From Clostridiales bacterium (GTDB taxonomy: Bacteria > Bacillota > Clostridia > Saccharofermentanales > Saccharofermentanaceae), in NCBI GenBank assembly GCA_017962145.1, contig JAGCVX010000037.1:124001-188000 (forward strand): a DNA stretch of 64,000 bases, given 5' to 3'. The notes under the pieces are model-generated. The model searched no databases. It saw only the letters and a program-made list of their open reading frames with translations, and was not told the origin of the DNA. A program made the position numbers and the translations under genes. The first letter of the stretch is position 1, and every line of letters starts with the position of its first letter. Positions 1 through 8,500 of this stretch are shown piece by piece.

Positions 1-2
1 CG

Positions 3-1547
3 ATTCCGGTGTTTGCAGATAAAGATGAAACAGTAACAGTGCATTTCGATGAGAAAGAGATGCCTGTAACGTTTAAAGAAGACCGCTTCGAAGTCGAGCT
101 TCCTTCTCAGGAAGCGGGCGGCCCGCATACAATCGTAGTTTCTGACGGCACAGATAAGATCGAGATTAAAGATGTCTATTTCGGTGATGTCTATGTTCTC
201 GGCGGACAGTCCAATATGGAACTTCCTGTGATCTGGACAACAGACTGTCATTACGATGAGATCGTATCTGCGGATTTTCCGCTGATCCGTCAGTTCGAAG
301 TACCGAAGATTCCGGATTTCGATAAGAAGCATGTTCTTTATGAAGATGGACACTGGGCAAACTGCGATCAGAAGAATGTCTGGCTCTTTAGTGCGATTGG
401 TTTCTATTTTGCAAAAGAAAAGTTTGCAAAAGACGGTGTTCCGGTTGGTTTGATCCAGACTGCAGTAGGTGGTGCACCTGTTGAAGCATTGATGAGTGAA
501 GAAAACCTGATTTCGAGCTTTGAGGCGATCAAGTCCAAAGGCAATCTGACAGGGAAGTGCAACAACGTTAAGAGTAAGTGCTGTATCTTCTGCTATGAAG
601 ATATGCTCAAGAGAGATCACGACAAGGCTCTGGTCGAAAAGACCATCAAGGAGGATCTTGCTCGTCAAGATGCCTGGCACAAAGATCTTGCGGACAGAGA
701 TCCGGGTTTTGCTGAGCATTGGGAGAATACATGGGACAGCAGTATCTCGTGTGAAACATTTAACATGCCGCAGACATTCCTCGGAACCAAGTATGAGGAT
801 TTCAAAGGCTCGATCTGGCTTCAGAAGGAAGTCGATGTTCCGAAAGACTGGTGCGATCAGCGTGTCGAACTTCGCCTTGGTACTTTGATCGACTCGGATA
901 CGACTTATGTAAATGGTAAAAAAGTCGGTGAGTTCGGCTTCAAATATCCTCCGAGAAGATACTTTATGGAACCGGGTACTCTTTTTGCCGGGAAAAATAC
1001 GATCACGATCCGTCTGGGTATTGACGGAAATATCGGCGGTGCGGTCCCGGAGTGTCCGTATGTGTTGAAACTGGGTGAGAAGGAGATCTCACTGGAAGGC
1101 GAATGGAAAATGCGCGTTGGTACAGTTTCGGAACGTCTTGTCGGACAGACATTCTTTATCTGGTCTCCGGTTGGCCTCTTCAATTCGATGATCCATCCGC
1201 TGAAAGATGTGAAGTGTAAAGCGATCTTCTTTTACCAGGGCGAATCGAACTGCGAATATCCGCAGTATTATGCTCCGCTTTTGAAGGATATGGTGAAAGA
1301 GTGGCGTGATGTGATCGGTGAGCAGGTTCCTTTTGTAATGGCAGAAGTGACTTACTGGCTCGGAGACGGCCCGGTCTATGATTCTGATCCTTTCGATGGT
1401 GTACGAAATGTCCAGCGTGAAGTGATCCAAGAGATCCCGGACGGTTATCTGGTTAAGACATATGACCTTGGAAAATATAACGATCTGCATCCGCAGAATA
1501 AAAAAGAAGTAGCCATGCGCTTCTGGGAGATCTGCGAAAAACTCTGA
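3..1547 (+). CDS. Sialate O-acetylesterase family protein (5' end outside window)
   Basis: This is an SGNH-type carbohydrate esterase that probably removes O-acetyl groups from sialic acid or other acetylated sugars. The block I motif GQSNM (Ser about 66 residues into the visible part), a GGAPVEAL segment, YQGESN and a C-terminal DLHP with the catalytic Asp/His are all visible. Between them lies an inserted beta-sandwich resembling the sugar-binding domain of family 2 glycosidases, which is usual in this family. The reading frame is open to the window edge. The first residues (IPVFADKDETV) already fit the N-terminal beta domain, so the GTG at position 9 is unlikely to be the true start. No signal peptide can be judged. 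Its TGA stop abuts the stop of the next, convergent gene within a shared TGATCA. Confidence 0.88.
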   Translation: MPVFADKDETVTVHFDEKEMPVTFKEDRFEVELPSQEAGGPHTIVVSDGTDKIEIKDVYFGDVYVLGGQSNMELPVIWTTDCHYDEIVSADFPLIRQFEVPKIPDFDKKHVLYEDGHWANCDQKNVWLFSAIGFYFAKEKFAKDGVPVGLIQTAVGGAPVEALMSEENLISSFEAIKSKGNLTGKCNNVKSKCCIFCYEDMLKRDHDKALVEKTIKEDLARQDAWHKDLADRDPGFAEHWENTWDSSISCETFNMPQTFLGTKYEDFKGSIWLQKEVDVPKDWCDQRVELRLGTLIDSDTTYVNGKKVGEFGFKYPPRRYFMEPGTLFAGKNTITIRLGIDGNIGGAVPECPYVLKLGEKEISLEGEWKMRVGTVSERLVGQTFFIWSPVGLFNSMIHPLKDVKCKAIFFYQGESNCEYPQYYAPLLKDMVKEWRDVIGEQVPFVMAEVTYWLGDGPVYDSDPFDGVRNVQREVIQEIPDGYLVKTYDLGKYNDLHPQNKKEVAMRFWEICEKL

Positions 1548-2552
1548 TCAGTGCTCTTTCTTGATATTTGCCAGCGGATTCTTTGAAGCGGCTTCGTGCA
1601 GGCTGTCATCGTCTACGTGCGTGTAGATCTGCGTTGTGGCAACACTCTGGTGGCCCAATATCGTCTGAAGACTTCTGATATCTACCTGTCCGTATTTATA
1701 CATCAGCGTCGCGGCAGTATGTCTCAGCTTATGAACAGAATAATTGGAGGCGTCGATACCCGAAGCGGTAAGAAGCCTCTTAATTATATTCTGGATCATC
1801 TGCGTGCTGAGACGTGTTCCGCGTTTGCTCAAAAACAGAGCCTTGTCATCCTTGATTTTCATGGCAGACCGTTGCGGATAGTAGTCTTCCAGCGCGGAAA
1901 GACACGCCTGGTTGAGATAGATGGTGCGCTCTTTATTGCCTTTTCCGACTACGCGAAGAGTATCTTCGGAGATATCCGATAGATTGATCCCCTGCAGCTC
2001 GGAAAGACGCATGCCGCAGTTCAAAAACAAAGTTACGATACAATAATCCCGTTGAGAACTTCCTTTCTCGGAATGCTCTGCAGTCTCAAGAAGCTGCACG
2101 CTTTGAGAAAGATTGAGATATTTCGGAAGACGCTTCGGGCGCTTCGGTGTTTCGAGCTCGTAGGCAGGATCGTCTTTGATGATTCTTTTCTTCTGAAACA
2201 GATATTTGAAAAAGGACTTCAGAGTAGCTACCTTGCGTGCGCGGGTAGCAGCAGAAGCATTTCTCTTTCTGGAAAGATAGATCATGAAAGCAAAAAGATC
2301 GTCCTGCGTGATGGAATTCAGGAATTTCTCGTCGATGTCATCGATCGCGATATCTTCGAAATGGAAGTCATCCGTTAAGGTTACCAGTCCACGGTCGAGT
2401 TTTAAGTAACGGAAAAGAAGGATCAGATCGTAGCGGTACTCCTTGATCGTAAGCGCAGACTTTTCCTGGACGGCCTGCATATAACGCAGATATTGATCCA
2501 GAACGGGAAAGGTGGCATTTTCACCGGAAGATTTACCTTTTGGACGAGACAT
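1548..2552 (-). CDS. xerC: Tyrosine recombinase, XerC/XerD type
   Basis: This site-specific recombinase most likely resolves chromosome dimers. The 334 residues contain a SAM-like N-terminal core-binding domain (about 14-130) and a catalytic domain (about 150-325). Catalytic residues are all visible: Arg182 in NCGMRLSEL, the GKGNKER beta-hairpin lysine, His274 and Arg277 in VHKLRHTA, His301 in LGHQS and the Tyr310 nucleophile. The start ATG is preceded by AAGGAAGG. The length is slightly above the usual 300 because of an N-terminal tail and an acidic insert near residues 60-75. No phage genes or attachment sites flank it, so a housekeeping Xer role is more likely than an integrase role. The choice between XerC and XerD is uncertain. 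Confidence 0.88.
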   Translation of the reverse strand: MSRPKGKSSGENATFPVLDQYLRYMQAVQEKSALTIKEYRYDLILLFRYLKLDRGLVTLTDDFHFEDIAIDDIDEKFLNSITQDDLFAFMIYLSRKRNASAATRARKVATLKSFFKYLFQKKRIIKDDPAYELETPKRPKRLPKYLNLSQSVQLLETAEHSEKGSSQRDYCIVTLFLNCGMRLSELQGINLSDISEDTLRVVGKGNKERTIYLNQACLSALEDYYPQRSAMKIKDDKALFLSKRGTRLSTQMIQNIIKRLLTASGIDASNYSVHKLRHTAATLMYKYGQVDIRSLQTILGHQSVATTQIYTHVDDDSLHEAASKNPLANIKKEH

Positions 2553-2629
2553 AGATCCTTCCTTGTTTCTTACTTTTTTTCTTATACTAGCATTATATTA
2601 CTCATTCCAAAAAAATTGCAGAAAACATC

Positions 2630-2658
2630 TTGTTTTTCCCCTGGTGTTGCGATATAAT
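2630..2658 (+). promoter_or_regulatory. Sigma-A type promoter of asd
   Basis: A -35 element TTGTTT at 2630-2635 and a perfect -10 TATAAT at 2653-2658 are separated by 17 bp. Transcription would start near 2665, about 48 bases before the asd ATG, which has the ribosome-binding site TGAGGAAAG. Confidence 0.8.
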
Positions 2659-2712
2659 ACACCCATCAAAGACAAATGTCCACCGTGGGCGGACAGTTAG
2701 TGAGGAAAGAAT

Positions 2713-3798
2713 ATGGCAAAGTTAAGAGTTGGCGTTATTGGCGCAACAGGTTATGTAGGACAGAGATTCATCTCTTTGCTGGATGATCATCCGTGGTTTG
2801 AGTGTGTCGCTGTTGTCGCATCTCCGCGTTCTGCCGGAAAGCCTTATAGTGAGGCAGTAGAAGGTCGCTGGAAGATCGATTGCGATATGCCGGAATATGT
2901 TAAGAATATGGTCGTTGAGAGCACAGAGGATATCGAGAAGGTCTGTGAGAAGGTTGATTTTGTCTTCTGCGCAGTCGATATGAAGAAGGATGAGATCCGT
3001 GCTCTGGAAGAGAAGATCGCAAAACTCGAGACTCCGGTTGTTTCGAACAACTCCGCACATAGATGGACTTCAGATGTTCCGATGATGGTTCCGGAGATCA
3101 ACTCCGATCACGCTGCGATCATCGAAAAGCAGAGAGAAAGACTTGGCACAAAGCGTGGCTTTATTGCTGTTAAGCCGAACTGCTCCATCCAGAGCTATGT
3201 TCCGGCATTAACTCCGCTTCTCGGCTTTGGTATCAAGTATATCAATGTCTGCACTTATCAGGCGATCTCCGGTGCCGGTAAGACATTTAAGGATTGGCCG
3301 GAGATGGTCGGCAACATGATCCCGTATATCGGTGGCGAAGAAGAGAAGAGCGAGCAGGAGCCGCTGAAGGTCTGGGGCCATATCGAGGGCAACGAGATCG
3401 TAAAGGCAGAAGCTCCGATCATTTCCGCTCAGTGCTATCGTGTTGCGGTTCAGGAAGGTCATACTGCTGCAGTTTCAGTTAAGTTTGACAAGAAGCCGAC
3501 AAAGGAAGAGATGCTCGAAGCCTGGAAGAACTATAAGGGCGTTCCGCAGGAACTTGATCTTCCGCATGCTCCGAAGCAGTTCCTTCAGTATATCGATGAG
3601 GATAATCGTCCGCAGCCGGCTCTGGATGCGAAGTTCGAAGGCGGCATGGGCGTTTCGATCGGCCGTCTCAGAGAAGATCCGATCTTCGATTACAAGTTTA
3701 CCTGCCTGTCCCATAACACGCTCCGTGGTGCCGCAGGCGGCGCGATGCTGACAGCTGAACTCCTTTACAAGAAGGGTTATCTGACAGCAAAGGATTAA
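2713..3798 (+). CDS. asd: Aspartate-semialdehyde dehydrogenase (archaeal/fungal-type subfamily)
   Basis: The enzyme reduces aspartyl phosphate to aspartate semialdehyde, the branch point to lysine/diaminopimelate, threonine and methionine. The NADPH-binding N-terminus reads GVIGATGYVGQRF (residues 7-19) and the catalytic cysteine is Cys157 in KPNCSIQ. The length of 361 residues and the GRWKIDCDMP and KRGFIAVKPNCS segments match the archaeal/fungal-like class rather than the classical E. coli class. It is monocistronic, with its own promoter and a hairpin downstream, and no other lysine or threonine genes are adjacent. Confidence 0.93.
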   Translation: MAKLRVGVIGATGYVGQRFISLLDDHPWFECVAVVASPRSAGKPYSEAVEGRWKIDCDMPEYVKNMVVESTEDIEKVCEKVDFVFCAVDMKKDEIRALEEKIAKLETPVVSNNSAHRWTSDVPMMVPEINSDHAAIIEKQRERLGTKRGFIAVKPNCSIQSYVPALTPLLGFGIKYINVCTYQAISGAGKTFKDWPEMVGNMIPYIGGEEEKSEQEPLKVWGHIEGNEIVKAEAPIISAQCYRVAVQEGHTAAVSVKFDKKPTKEEMLEAWKNYKGVPQELDLPHAPKQFLQYIDEDNRPQPALDAKFEGGMGVSIGRLREDPIFDYKFTCLSHNTLRGAAGGAMLTAELLYKKGYLTAKD

Positions 3799-3812
3799 TG
3801 AATAAACAGGTC

Positions 3813-3848
3813 GGTCCGCTGTGGATCCTTATGAATTCACAGCGGATC
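3813..3848 (+). other. Stable hairpin downstream of asd (no U-tract)
   Basis: An inverted repeat with arms CCGCTGTG (3816-3823) and CACAGCGG (3838-3845) extends by further pairs both outward and inward to about 14 bp, with an eight-base loop. It is not followed by a T-run, so it may protect or process the mRNA end rather than act as an intrinsic terminator. Confidence 0.55.
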
Positions 3849-3912
3849 ACTTGCGCTTTCAGCCCGAAAAGACGAAAGAAAGATCATCATGAAATGATTT
3901 TTCGAAAAAGTG

Positions 3913-3941
3913 TTGACGGACGGAGAGATTATCGTTATAAT
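3913..3941 (+). promoter_or_regulatory. Promoter of the tRNA pair
   Basis: TTGACG at 3913-3918 and TATAAT at 3936-3941 are separated by 17 bp. This near-consensus promoter lies about 41 bases before the first mature tRNA base. Confidence 0.85.
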
Positions 3942-3982
3942 CTTTCTTGCGCTTTGAGAAATGGGTACAAACTCAAACAAGC

Positions 3983-4059
3983 GGGCCTTTAGCTCAGTTG
4001 GTTAGAGCAACCGGCTCATAACCGGTCGGTCTTGGGTTCGAGTCCCTGAAGGCCCACCA
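3983..4059 (+). tRNA. tRNA with CAT anticodon (Ile2 or elongator Met)
   Basis: The cloverleaf is complete: acceptor GGGCCTT/AAGGCCC, D stem GCTC/GAGC, anticodon stem ACCGG/CCGGT with loop CTCATAA, and an encoded CCA (4057-4059). The anticodon is CAT at 4017-4019. The body resembles Firmicutes tRNA-Ile2, whose C34 is modified to lysidine to read AUA. Elongator tRNA-Met cannot be excluded by eye, and initiator features are absent. The T stem (TTGGG/CCCTG) contains one T-T mismatch and one G-T pair, which is unusual. It is transcribed with tRNA-Tyr. Confidence 0.96.
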
Positions 4060-4092
4060 CTTTGAAGCCAAACAAAATCTTATATATTTCGA

Positions 4093-4177
4093 GGGAGAAT
4101 TCCCGAGCGGCCAAAGGGGGCAGACTGTAAATCTGTTGTCACCGACTTCGGTGGTTCGAATCCACCTTCTCCCACCA
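4093..4177 (+). tRNA. tRNA-Tyr (GTA)
   Basis: This is a class II tRNA with a long variable arm. The acceptor stem is GGGAGAA/TTCTCCC, the anticodon loop CTGTAAA gives GTA at 4127-4129, the T loop is TTCGAAT and CCA is encoded at 4175-4177. It lies 33 bases after the CAT tRNA and before a strong terminator. Confidence 0.97.
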
Positions 4178-4179
4178 GT

Positions 4180-4217
4180 AAAAGAACTGTTTTATCGCAA
4201 GATAGAACAGTTCTTTT
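4180..4217 (+). terminator. Intrinsic terminator of the tRNA operon
   Basis: A 17-bp stem (4180-4196 with 4201-4217) is closed by a GCAA tetraloop. It starts with an A-run and ends in TTTT, so it could work in both directions. Confidence 0.88.
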
Positions 4218-4242
4218 CATTATGTCCGTATTCATCTATAAT
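4214..4242 (+). promoter_or_regulatory. Putative promoter of the solute-binding lipoprotein gene
   Basis: A perfect -10 TATAAT at 4237-4242 has TTTTCA 17 bp upstream (4214-4219), at the tail of the tRNA terminator. The predicted start near 4249 lies downstream of the first in-frame start codon at 4222, so it supports the ATG at 4294. Confidence 0.6.
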
Positions 4243-4293
4243 AAATCTGGTTTTACTTTTTCATTAGGGTATATGAAAAGAGAGGAATGGATT

Positions 4294-6090
4294 ATGAAAA
4301 AGAATGCATTAAGAATCATTGCTTTACTTCTTGTAACGGCTATGCTTGCCGGATGCTCTTCTGAAGCAACGGAAACAAAGAAAAAGAAAAGAAAGAAAGT
4401 TAAGAAAGAAACAACTACTGAAACAACTACAGAATCGACTACGGAATCCACTACGATCGATACCGAACCTTCCGAGCCGACAGACACTACAGGAAGACAG
4501 ACGGTTACACCGCCAAATGGCGTGACTGATTTTAGCATGTTTATCGCAATGCCCGGAACTGAAATCAATTCCCCCAATGATATTCAGGAAGAGATTGCAA
4601 ATCTGACCGGTGTTCGAGTTAAAGAAACTTATTTGAGCGGCATGACTGCAGATGAAGCGATTTCCATAATTCTTGCAAGTGGAGACTTTCCGGATTTTAT
4701 TGACGGTGGCGCAGCAAATTACGAATTGTATCTCAATGGCGCTCTTATTGCTTGGGATGATTATCTTGCGGATCCGGCTTATTCGAATCTGAGAGAACTA
4801 TATTCAGATAAGGAATGGGAGTTATTCCGTCAAGCTGATGGACATATTTACTGGGCAAATCAATTTGACCGTTCATATGGCGAAGATACTACGACGATCC
4901 ATAACAGCTTAGCTTTCTGGATCCAGGTTCGTGTTCTGGAATGGGACGGATATCCGAAGATCGAGACACTTGAAGAGTATTTTGATCTGCTCGAAAGATA
5001 CTATGAAGCAAATCCGGTAAATGAAGACGGGACCAAGGTCATCCCGTATACGTGCCTCAATGAGGGCTGGCGTGATTTCACCATTAATGGTGTTTCGATC
5101 CTTCTGGATGGATTTGAAAACAATCGTCCGGTTATCGTGGATGATCAGAACTATAGTACACCTACGGTTGTTGACTATACCACTACTGAAACGACAAAGG
5201 CCTATTTGCAGACGTTGAACGAGGCATATAAGAGGGGATTGGTAGATCCTGATTTTGATTCGATGGATTATGATGAATATGTCAACAAGATCTGTTCAGG
5301 TGCAGTCCTCGGTATGTGTGATGAGTGGTGGGATTTTTACTACAATATCCAGTATGATTTTGCCAATAACGGTTTCAGCGATCTCGGCTACGACTATGTT
5401 CCGCTCGCACTGACGATCGATAAAGGCATGGAAAACCGTTACCACAGCTACGAGCATACCATCAACAATGCATCCGGTGTGGCTGTTACAACCGGATGCC
5501 AGGATCCGGATCTGGCGTTTTCTTTTATGAACAGCCTTCTTGATCAGGAGATCCTGAATCTGCGTAACTGGGGCATGGTGGATATAGATTACATGATTGA
5601 TGCTGACGGCATTTTCTATAAGACAGATAACATGAGAGCAATCTGGAAAGATTCGTCTTATAGATATAGTCATGTATGTGAGTATCCTTATTTCCCGAAT
5701 TACTATGGCACTTCCAGAGACGGTATCAATGCGATGCGGGCAGCAGAACAGCCGGACGAGTTTATGGCGACCTTGCCGGAACCGGTTGCTCGGTGTTTTG
5801 AGGCATATGGAAAGAAAAACTATGTAGATTTCTTGGGTTCTGTAAAAGAAGAACCCAGAGTATGGTATCCGATGTATTCGTTTTCAAATACTCTGACGTA
5901 CAATTCCGATGGCGGTGCCGAGTATTATGCTATTTCGGATCTTAGACACGAGTATTCGCCTATCTTGATCAAATCGACTAACTTTAAATCGGATTGGAAG
6001 GATTTCATGAATGAATATGATGAATGCAATCCTGACAAGTTCATCGAGGCCATGCAGAAAGAGGTGGATCGTCGTATCGCAGATAGCTGA
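4294..6090 (+). CDS. Orphan extracellular solute-binding lipoprotein
   Basis: This is a 598-residue lipoprotein of the family 1 solute-binding type, the substrate-capturing component of ABC sugar or oligosaccharide importers. The signal peptide ends in the lipobox LAGC with Cys21. A lysine-rich stretch follows (KKKKRKKVKK) and then a Thr/Ser/Glu linker to about residue 75. The binding domain shows typical features such as the DFPDFIDGG segment and many aromatic residues. The start at 4294 follows the site AGAGGAATGG; earlier in-frame starts would put a tail before the signal peptide. No permease or ATPase gene is adjacent, so the transport partner and substrate are unknown. It could also be a sensor or an accessory binding protein. 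Confidence 0.85.
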   Translation: MKKNALRIIALLLVTAMLAGCSSEATETKKKKRKKVKKETTTETTTESTTESTTIDTEPSEPTDTTGRQTVTPPNGVTDFSMFIAMPGTEINSPNDIQEEIANLTGVRVKETYLSGMTADEAISIILASGDFPDFIDGGAANYELYLNGALIAWDDYLADPAYSNLRELYSDKEWELFRQADGHIYWANQFDRSYGEDTTTIHNSLAFWIQVRVLEWDGYPKIETLEEYFDLLERYYEANPVNEDGTKVIPYTCLNEGWRDFTINGVSILLDGFENNRPVIVDDQNYSTPTVVDYTTTETTKAYLQTLNEAYKRGLVDPDFDSMDYDEYVNKICSGAVLGMCDEWWDFYYNIQYDFANNGFSDLGYDYVPLALTIDKGMENRYHSYEHTINNASGVAVTTGCQDPDLAFSFMNSLLDQEILNLRNWGMVDIDYMIDADGIFYKTDNMRAIWKDSSYRYSHVCEYPYFPNYYGTSRDGINAMRAAEQPDEFMATLPEPVARCFEAYGKKNYVDFLGSVKEEPRVWYPMYSFSNTLTYNSDGGAEYYAISDLRHEYSPILIKSTNFKSDWKDFMNEYDECNPDKFIEAMQKEVDRRIADS

Positions 6091-6137
6091 TTTTTCATCG
6101 ATTTGATAATCTATAAGAATAATAAGGAGATTATTAT

Positions 6138-7145
6138 ATGAATATTCTTGTTACCGGTGGCACCGGCTATATCGGCTCTCATACATGTGTGGAACTGATC
6201 CAGGCAGGCCATGAAGTCGTTATTTTCGACAACCTGAGTAATTCGAAGAAAGAGACATTGGACCGGATCGAGGAGATCACAGGTAAAAAGCCGATATTCT
6301 ACCTCGCGGATATGTGCGATAAAGACGCACTGGAGAAGATCTTTACCGAGCAGAAAATCGACGCCGTGATTCATTTTGCCGGTCTTAAAGCAGTAGGTGA
6401 GAGCGTAGCCAAGCCTCTCGAGTACTACTCGAATAATCTCTGTGGTACGCTGAATCTTCTTTCCGTTATGAAGGCGCACGGGGTGAAGAATATCGTGTTT
6501 TCTTCCTCGGCGACTGTTTACGGCGATCCTGCTGTCATTCCGATCTCTGAAGAATGCCCGCTGGGTCAGACGACCAATCCATATGGCGAGACAAAGAAGA
6601 TGCAGGAAAGGATCCTTTCCGACTTCAACAAGGCAAATTCTGACTGGCATGTCGTGCTGCTTCGTTATTTCAATCCTGTCGGATGCCACGAAAGCGGCCT
6701 GATCGGTGAGGAGCCGAACGGTATTCCGAACAACCTGATGCCGTATATCATGCAGGTAGCAGTAGGAAAGCTTCCGATGCTCCGTGTTTTCGGTAACGAC
6801 TATAAGACACATGACGGAACAGGTGTACGTGATTACATCCATGTTGTTGACCTGGCAAAGGGTCACGTGGCTGTTCTGCAGAAGCTTTCAGACGAACCGG
6901 GCACCTATATCTATAACCTCGGTACAGGAATCGGCTATTCCGTTTTGGACATCGTTCATGCATTTGAGAAGGCAAATGATATTCAGATCCCTTATCAGAT
7001 TGTGGAGCGTCGTCCGGGTGATATCGATCTTTGTTATTCGGATCCGTCGAAGGCAGAAAGAGAACTGGGATGGAAAGTCCAGTACGATCTTGAGCGTATG
7101 TGCAAGGATGCATTCCGCTTTGCGAAAATGCGCATAAACGCTTAA
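6138..7145 (+). CDS. galE: UDP-glucose 4-epimerase
   Basis: The enzyme interconverts UDP-glucose and UDP-galactose for galactose use and surface polysaccharides. The 335-residue protein begins with the NAD-binding motif [11 protein letters not shown] (6-16) and has the catalytic Ser in FSSSATVYG (121-129) with Tyr149 and Lys153 in NPYGETK. The site AAGGAG precedes the ATG. Other Leloir genes are not adjacent, so a role in surface-sugar precursor supply is as likely as one in galactose catabolism. Confidence 0.95.
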   Translation: MNILVTGGTGYIGSHTCVELIQAGHEVVIFDNLSNSKKETLDRIEEITGKKPIFYLADMCDKDALEKIFTEQKIDAVIHFAGLKAVGESVAKPLEYYSNNLCGTLNLLSVMKAHGVKNIVFSSSATVYGDPAVIPISEECPLGQTTNPYGETKKMQERILSDFNKANSDWHVVLLRYFNPVGCHESGLIGEEPNGIPNNLMPYIMQVAVGKLPMLRVFGNDYKTHDGTGVRDYIHVVDLAKGHVAVLQKLSDEPGTYIYNLGTGIGYSVLDIVHAFEKANDIQIPYQIVERRPGDIDLCYSDPSKAERELGWKVQYDLERMCKDAFRFAKMRINA

Positions 7146-7155
7146 TATTCGCTAT

Positions 7156-7184
7156 TTGACAGAGTTTTTTGAGTGTGCTACTAT
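7156..7184 (+). promoter_or_regulatory. Promoter of tRNA-Leu
   Basis: A consensus TTGACA at 7156-7161 and TACTAT at 7179-7184 are separated by 17 bp. Transcription would start a few bases before the mature tRNA. Confidence 0.85.
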
Positions 7185-7199
7185 ATTTTTCGTCGCTAC

Positions 7200-7284
7200 G
7201 GGGTTGTGGCGGAATGGCAGACGCAGCAGACTCAAAATCTGCCGACCTTAAATCGTATGGGTTCAAGTCCCATCAGCCCCACCA
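7200..7284 (+). tRNA. tRNA-Leu (CAA)
   Basis: This is a class II tRNA. The acceptor stem is GGGGTTG/CAGCCCC with one G-T pair, the anticodon stem is GCAGA/TCTGC and the loop CTCAAAA gives the anticodon CAA at 7233-7235. The variable arm is long, and the T loop TTCAAGT and an encoded CCA at 7282-7284 are present. Confidence 0.96.
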
Positions 7285-7295
7285 AGAATTGATAG

Positions 7296-7350
7296 ATCCT
7301 CGATAAATCAGTTAGAACGCTTGATTTATCGGGGATTTTCTTTGTTTTTG
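7296..7350 (+). terminator. Intrinsic terminator after tRNA-Leu
   Basis: A 15-bp stem (7296-7310 with 7322-7336) has an 11-base loop and is followed by TTTTCTTTGTTTTT. A second small hairpin with arms ACTTTTTGG and CCAAAAAGT follows within 40 bases. Confidence 0.85.
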
Positions 7351-7443
7351 AAGTCTCGGGAAAACTTTTTGGGATTTTTTCCAAAAAGTGCAACAAAAGG
7401 TATTTCTAATTCGTCCTTATATTAGAGAAAAGTCATTTACAAA

Positions 7444-7452
7444 TGCTATAAT
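7444..7452 (+). promoter_or_regulatory. Extended -10 promoter of the MoxR/Bat operon
   Basis: TGCTATAAT (TG at 7444-7445, TATAAT at 7447-7452) is an extended -10 element. No convincing -35 hexamer lies at the right distance, as is common for this promoter class. The predicted leader before the ATG at 7511 is about 50 bases. Confidence 0.6.
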
Positions 7453-7510
7453 TATGAAATAGTATATATAAGCGACAAAGAATTTTATGAATTCAACAAG
7501 GAGAAGGATA

Positions 7511-8500
7511 ATGGAAAATCGATCAGAAATTACCAATGTAGAATTAGAGAAGAGTAAAGCGATCATCTCTAAAATCACTGATTGTTACTATCAGAAGATG
7601 GTTGGACAGACAAGACTTGGATGGTCTTTGTTGATTGCCATCATTTCAAACGGACATATTCTTTTGGAGTCTGTACCTGGTCTTGCTAAGACAACCGCGG
7701 CGAAGACACTTACTGATGCGGTAAATGGTAAGTTCTCCCGTATCCAGTGTACACCGGACTTGCTCCCGAGTGATATCATTGGTACTCAGATCTTTAACTA
7801 TACAACCAATACTTTTGAGACGAAGCTCGGTCCTGTATATGCGAACTTCGTACTCCTCGACGAGATCAACCGTTCTTCTGCTAAGACACAGAGTGCTATG
7901 CTCGAAGTCATGCAGGAGCATCAGACAACAATCGGCGGTTATAACTACGCGATGCCGAAGATCTTCACCGTTATTGCAACACAGAACCCGATCGAGCAGG
8001 AAGGTACATATCTTCTGTCCGAGGCTCAGCTCGACCGTTTCCTTTTGAAAGAAAAGATCGATTATCCGACTCAGGAAGAAGAGTTCGAGATCTTAAACCG
8101 TATCGAAAAGGATGTATTCAGCAAGTCTGAGGCTGTTGCCGAGCTCGAAGATGTATATTTCCTCCAGCAGCTCGCAAATAAAGTCTACCTCGACGATGCG
8201 ATCAAGAAGTACATCATCCAGATCGTAAATGCAACAAGACATCCGGCAAGCGTGATCGGAAAAGAACTTTCTGAATACATCACACTTGGTTCCAGTACCC
8301 GTGGTTGTATCGCATTGATGGAAGTTTCCAAGGCAGTTGCCCTGATCAACGGCCGCGGCTATGTTACACCGGACGACGTTAAGACCTTGATCCACAGTGT
8401 ACTGCGTCACCGTATCTCTTTGAACTTTGCAGCTGTAGCTGATGGAATTACTGAAGAATTGATTATTGATAAGATTGTAGGAGCTATTCAGACACCATGA
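7511..8500 (+). CDS. moxR: MoxR-family AAA+ ATPase
   Basis: MoxR ATPases act as chaperones that work with von Willebrand A (VWA) domain proteins encoded in the same operon. The 329-residue protein has a Walker A-like loop VPGLAKTTAA (about 55-64), Walker B with VLLDEINRS, sensor 1 in ATQNPIEQEGTY and an arginine-finger region in EAQLDRFLL, all typical of the family. The start at 7511 is chosen because AAGGAGAAGG lies just upstream; an ATG eight codons earlier has no such site. It is the first gene of a six-gene operon and overlaps the DUF58 gene by 4 bases (ATGA). Confidence 0.93.
   Translation: MENRSEITNVELEKSKAIISKITDCYYQKMVGQTRLGWSLLIAIISNGHILLESVPGLAKTTAAKTLTDAVNGKFSRIQCTPDLLPSDIIGTQIFNYTTNTFETKLGPVYANFVLLDEINRSSAKTQSAMLEVMQEHQTTIGGYNYAMPKIFTVIATQNPIEQEGTYLLSEAQLDRFLLKEKIDYPTQEEEFEILNRIEKDVFSKSEAVAELEDVYFLQQLANKVYLDDAIKKYIIQIVNATRHPASVIGKELSEYITLGSSTRGCIALMEVSKAVALINGRGYVTPDDVKTLIHSVLRHRISLNFAAVADGITEELIIDKIVGAIQTP

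Noticed and set aside
1548..2552. Xer-type gene considered as a phage or transposon integrase
   Set aside because: No phage genes, direct repeats or tRNA attachment duplication are seen nearby; the protein fits housekeeping Xer recombinases.
3813..3848. asd downstream hairpin as an intrinsic terminator
   Set aside because: There is no T-run after the stem, so it is listed only as a hairpin.
3798..3992. 64-codon open frame between asd and the tRNA genes
   Set aside because: It covers the asd hairpin, the tRNA promoter and the start of the tRNA, and has no ribosome-binding site.
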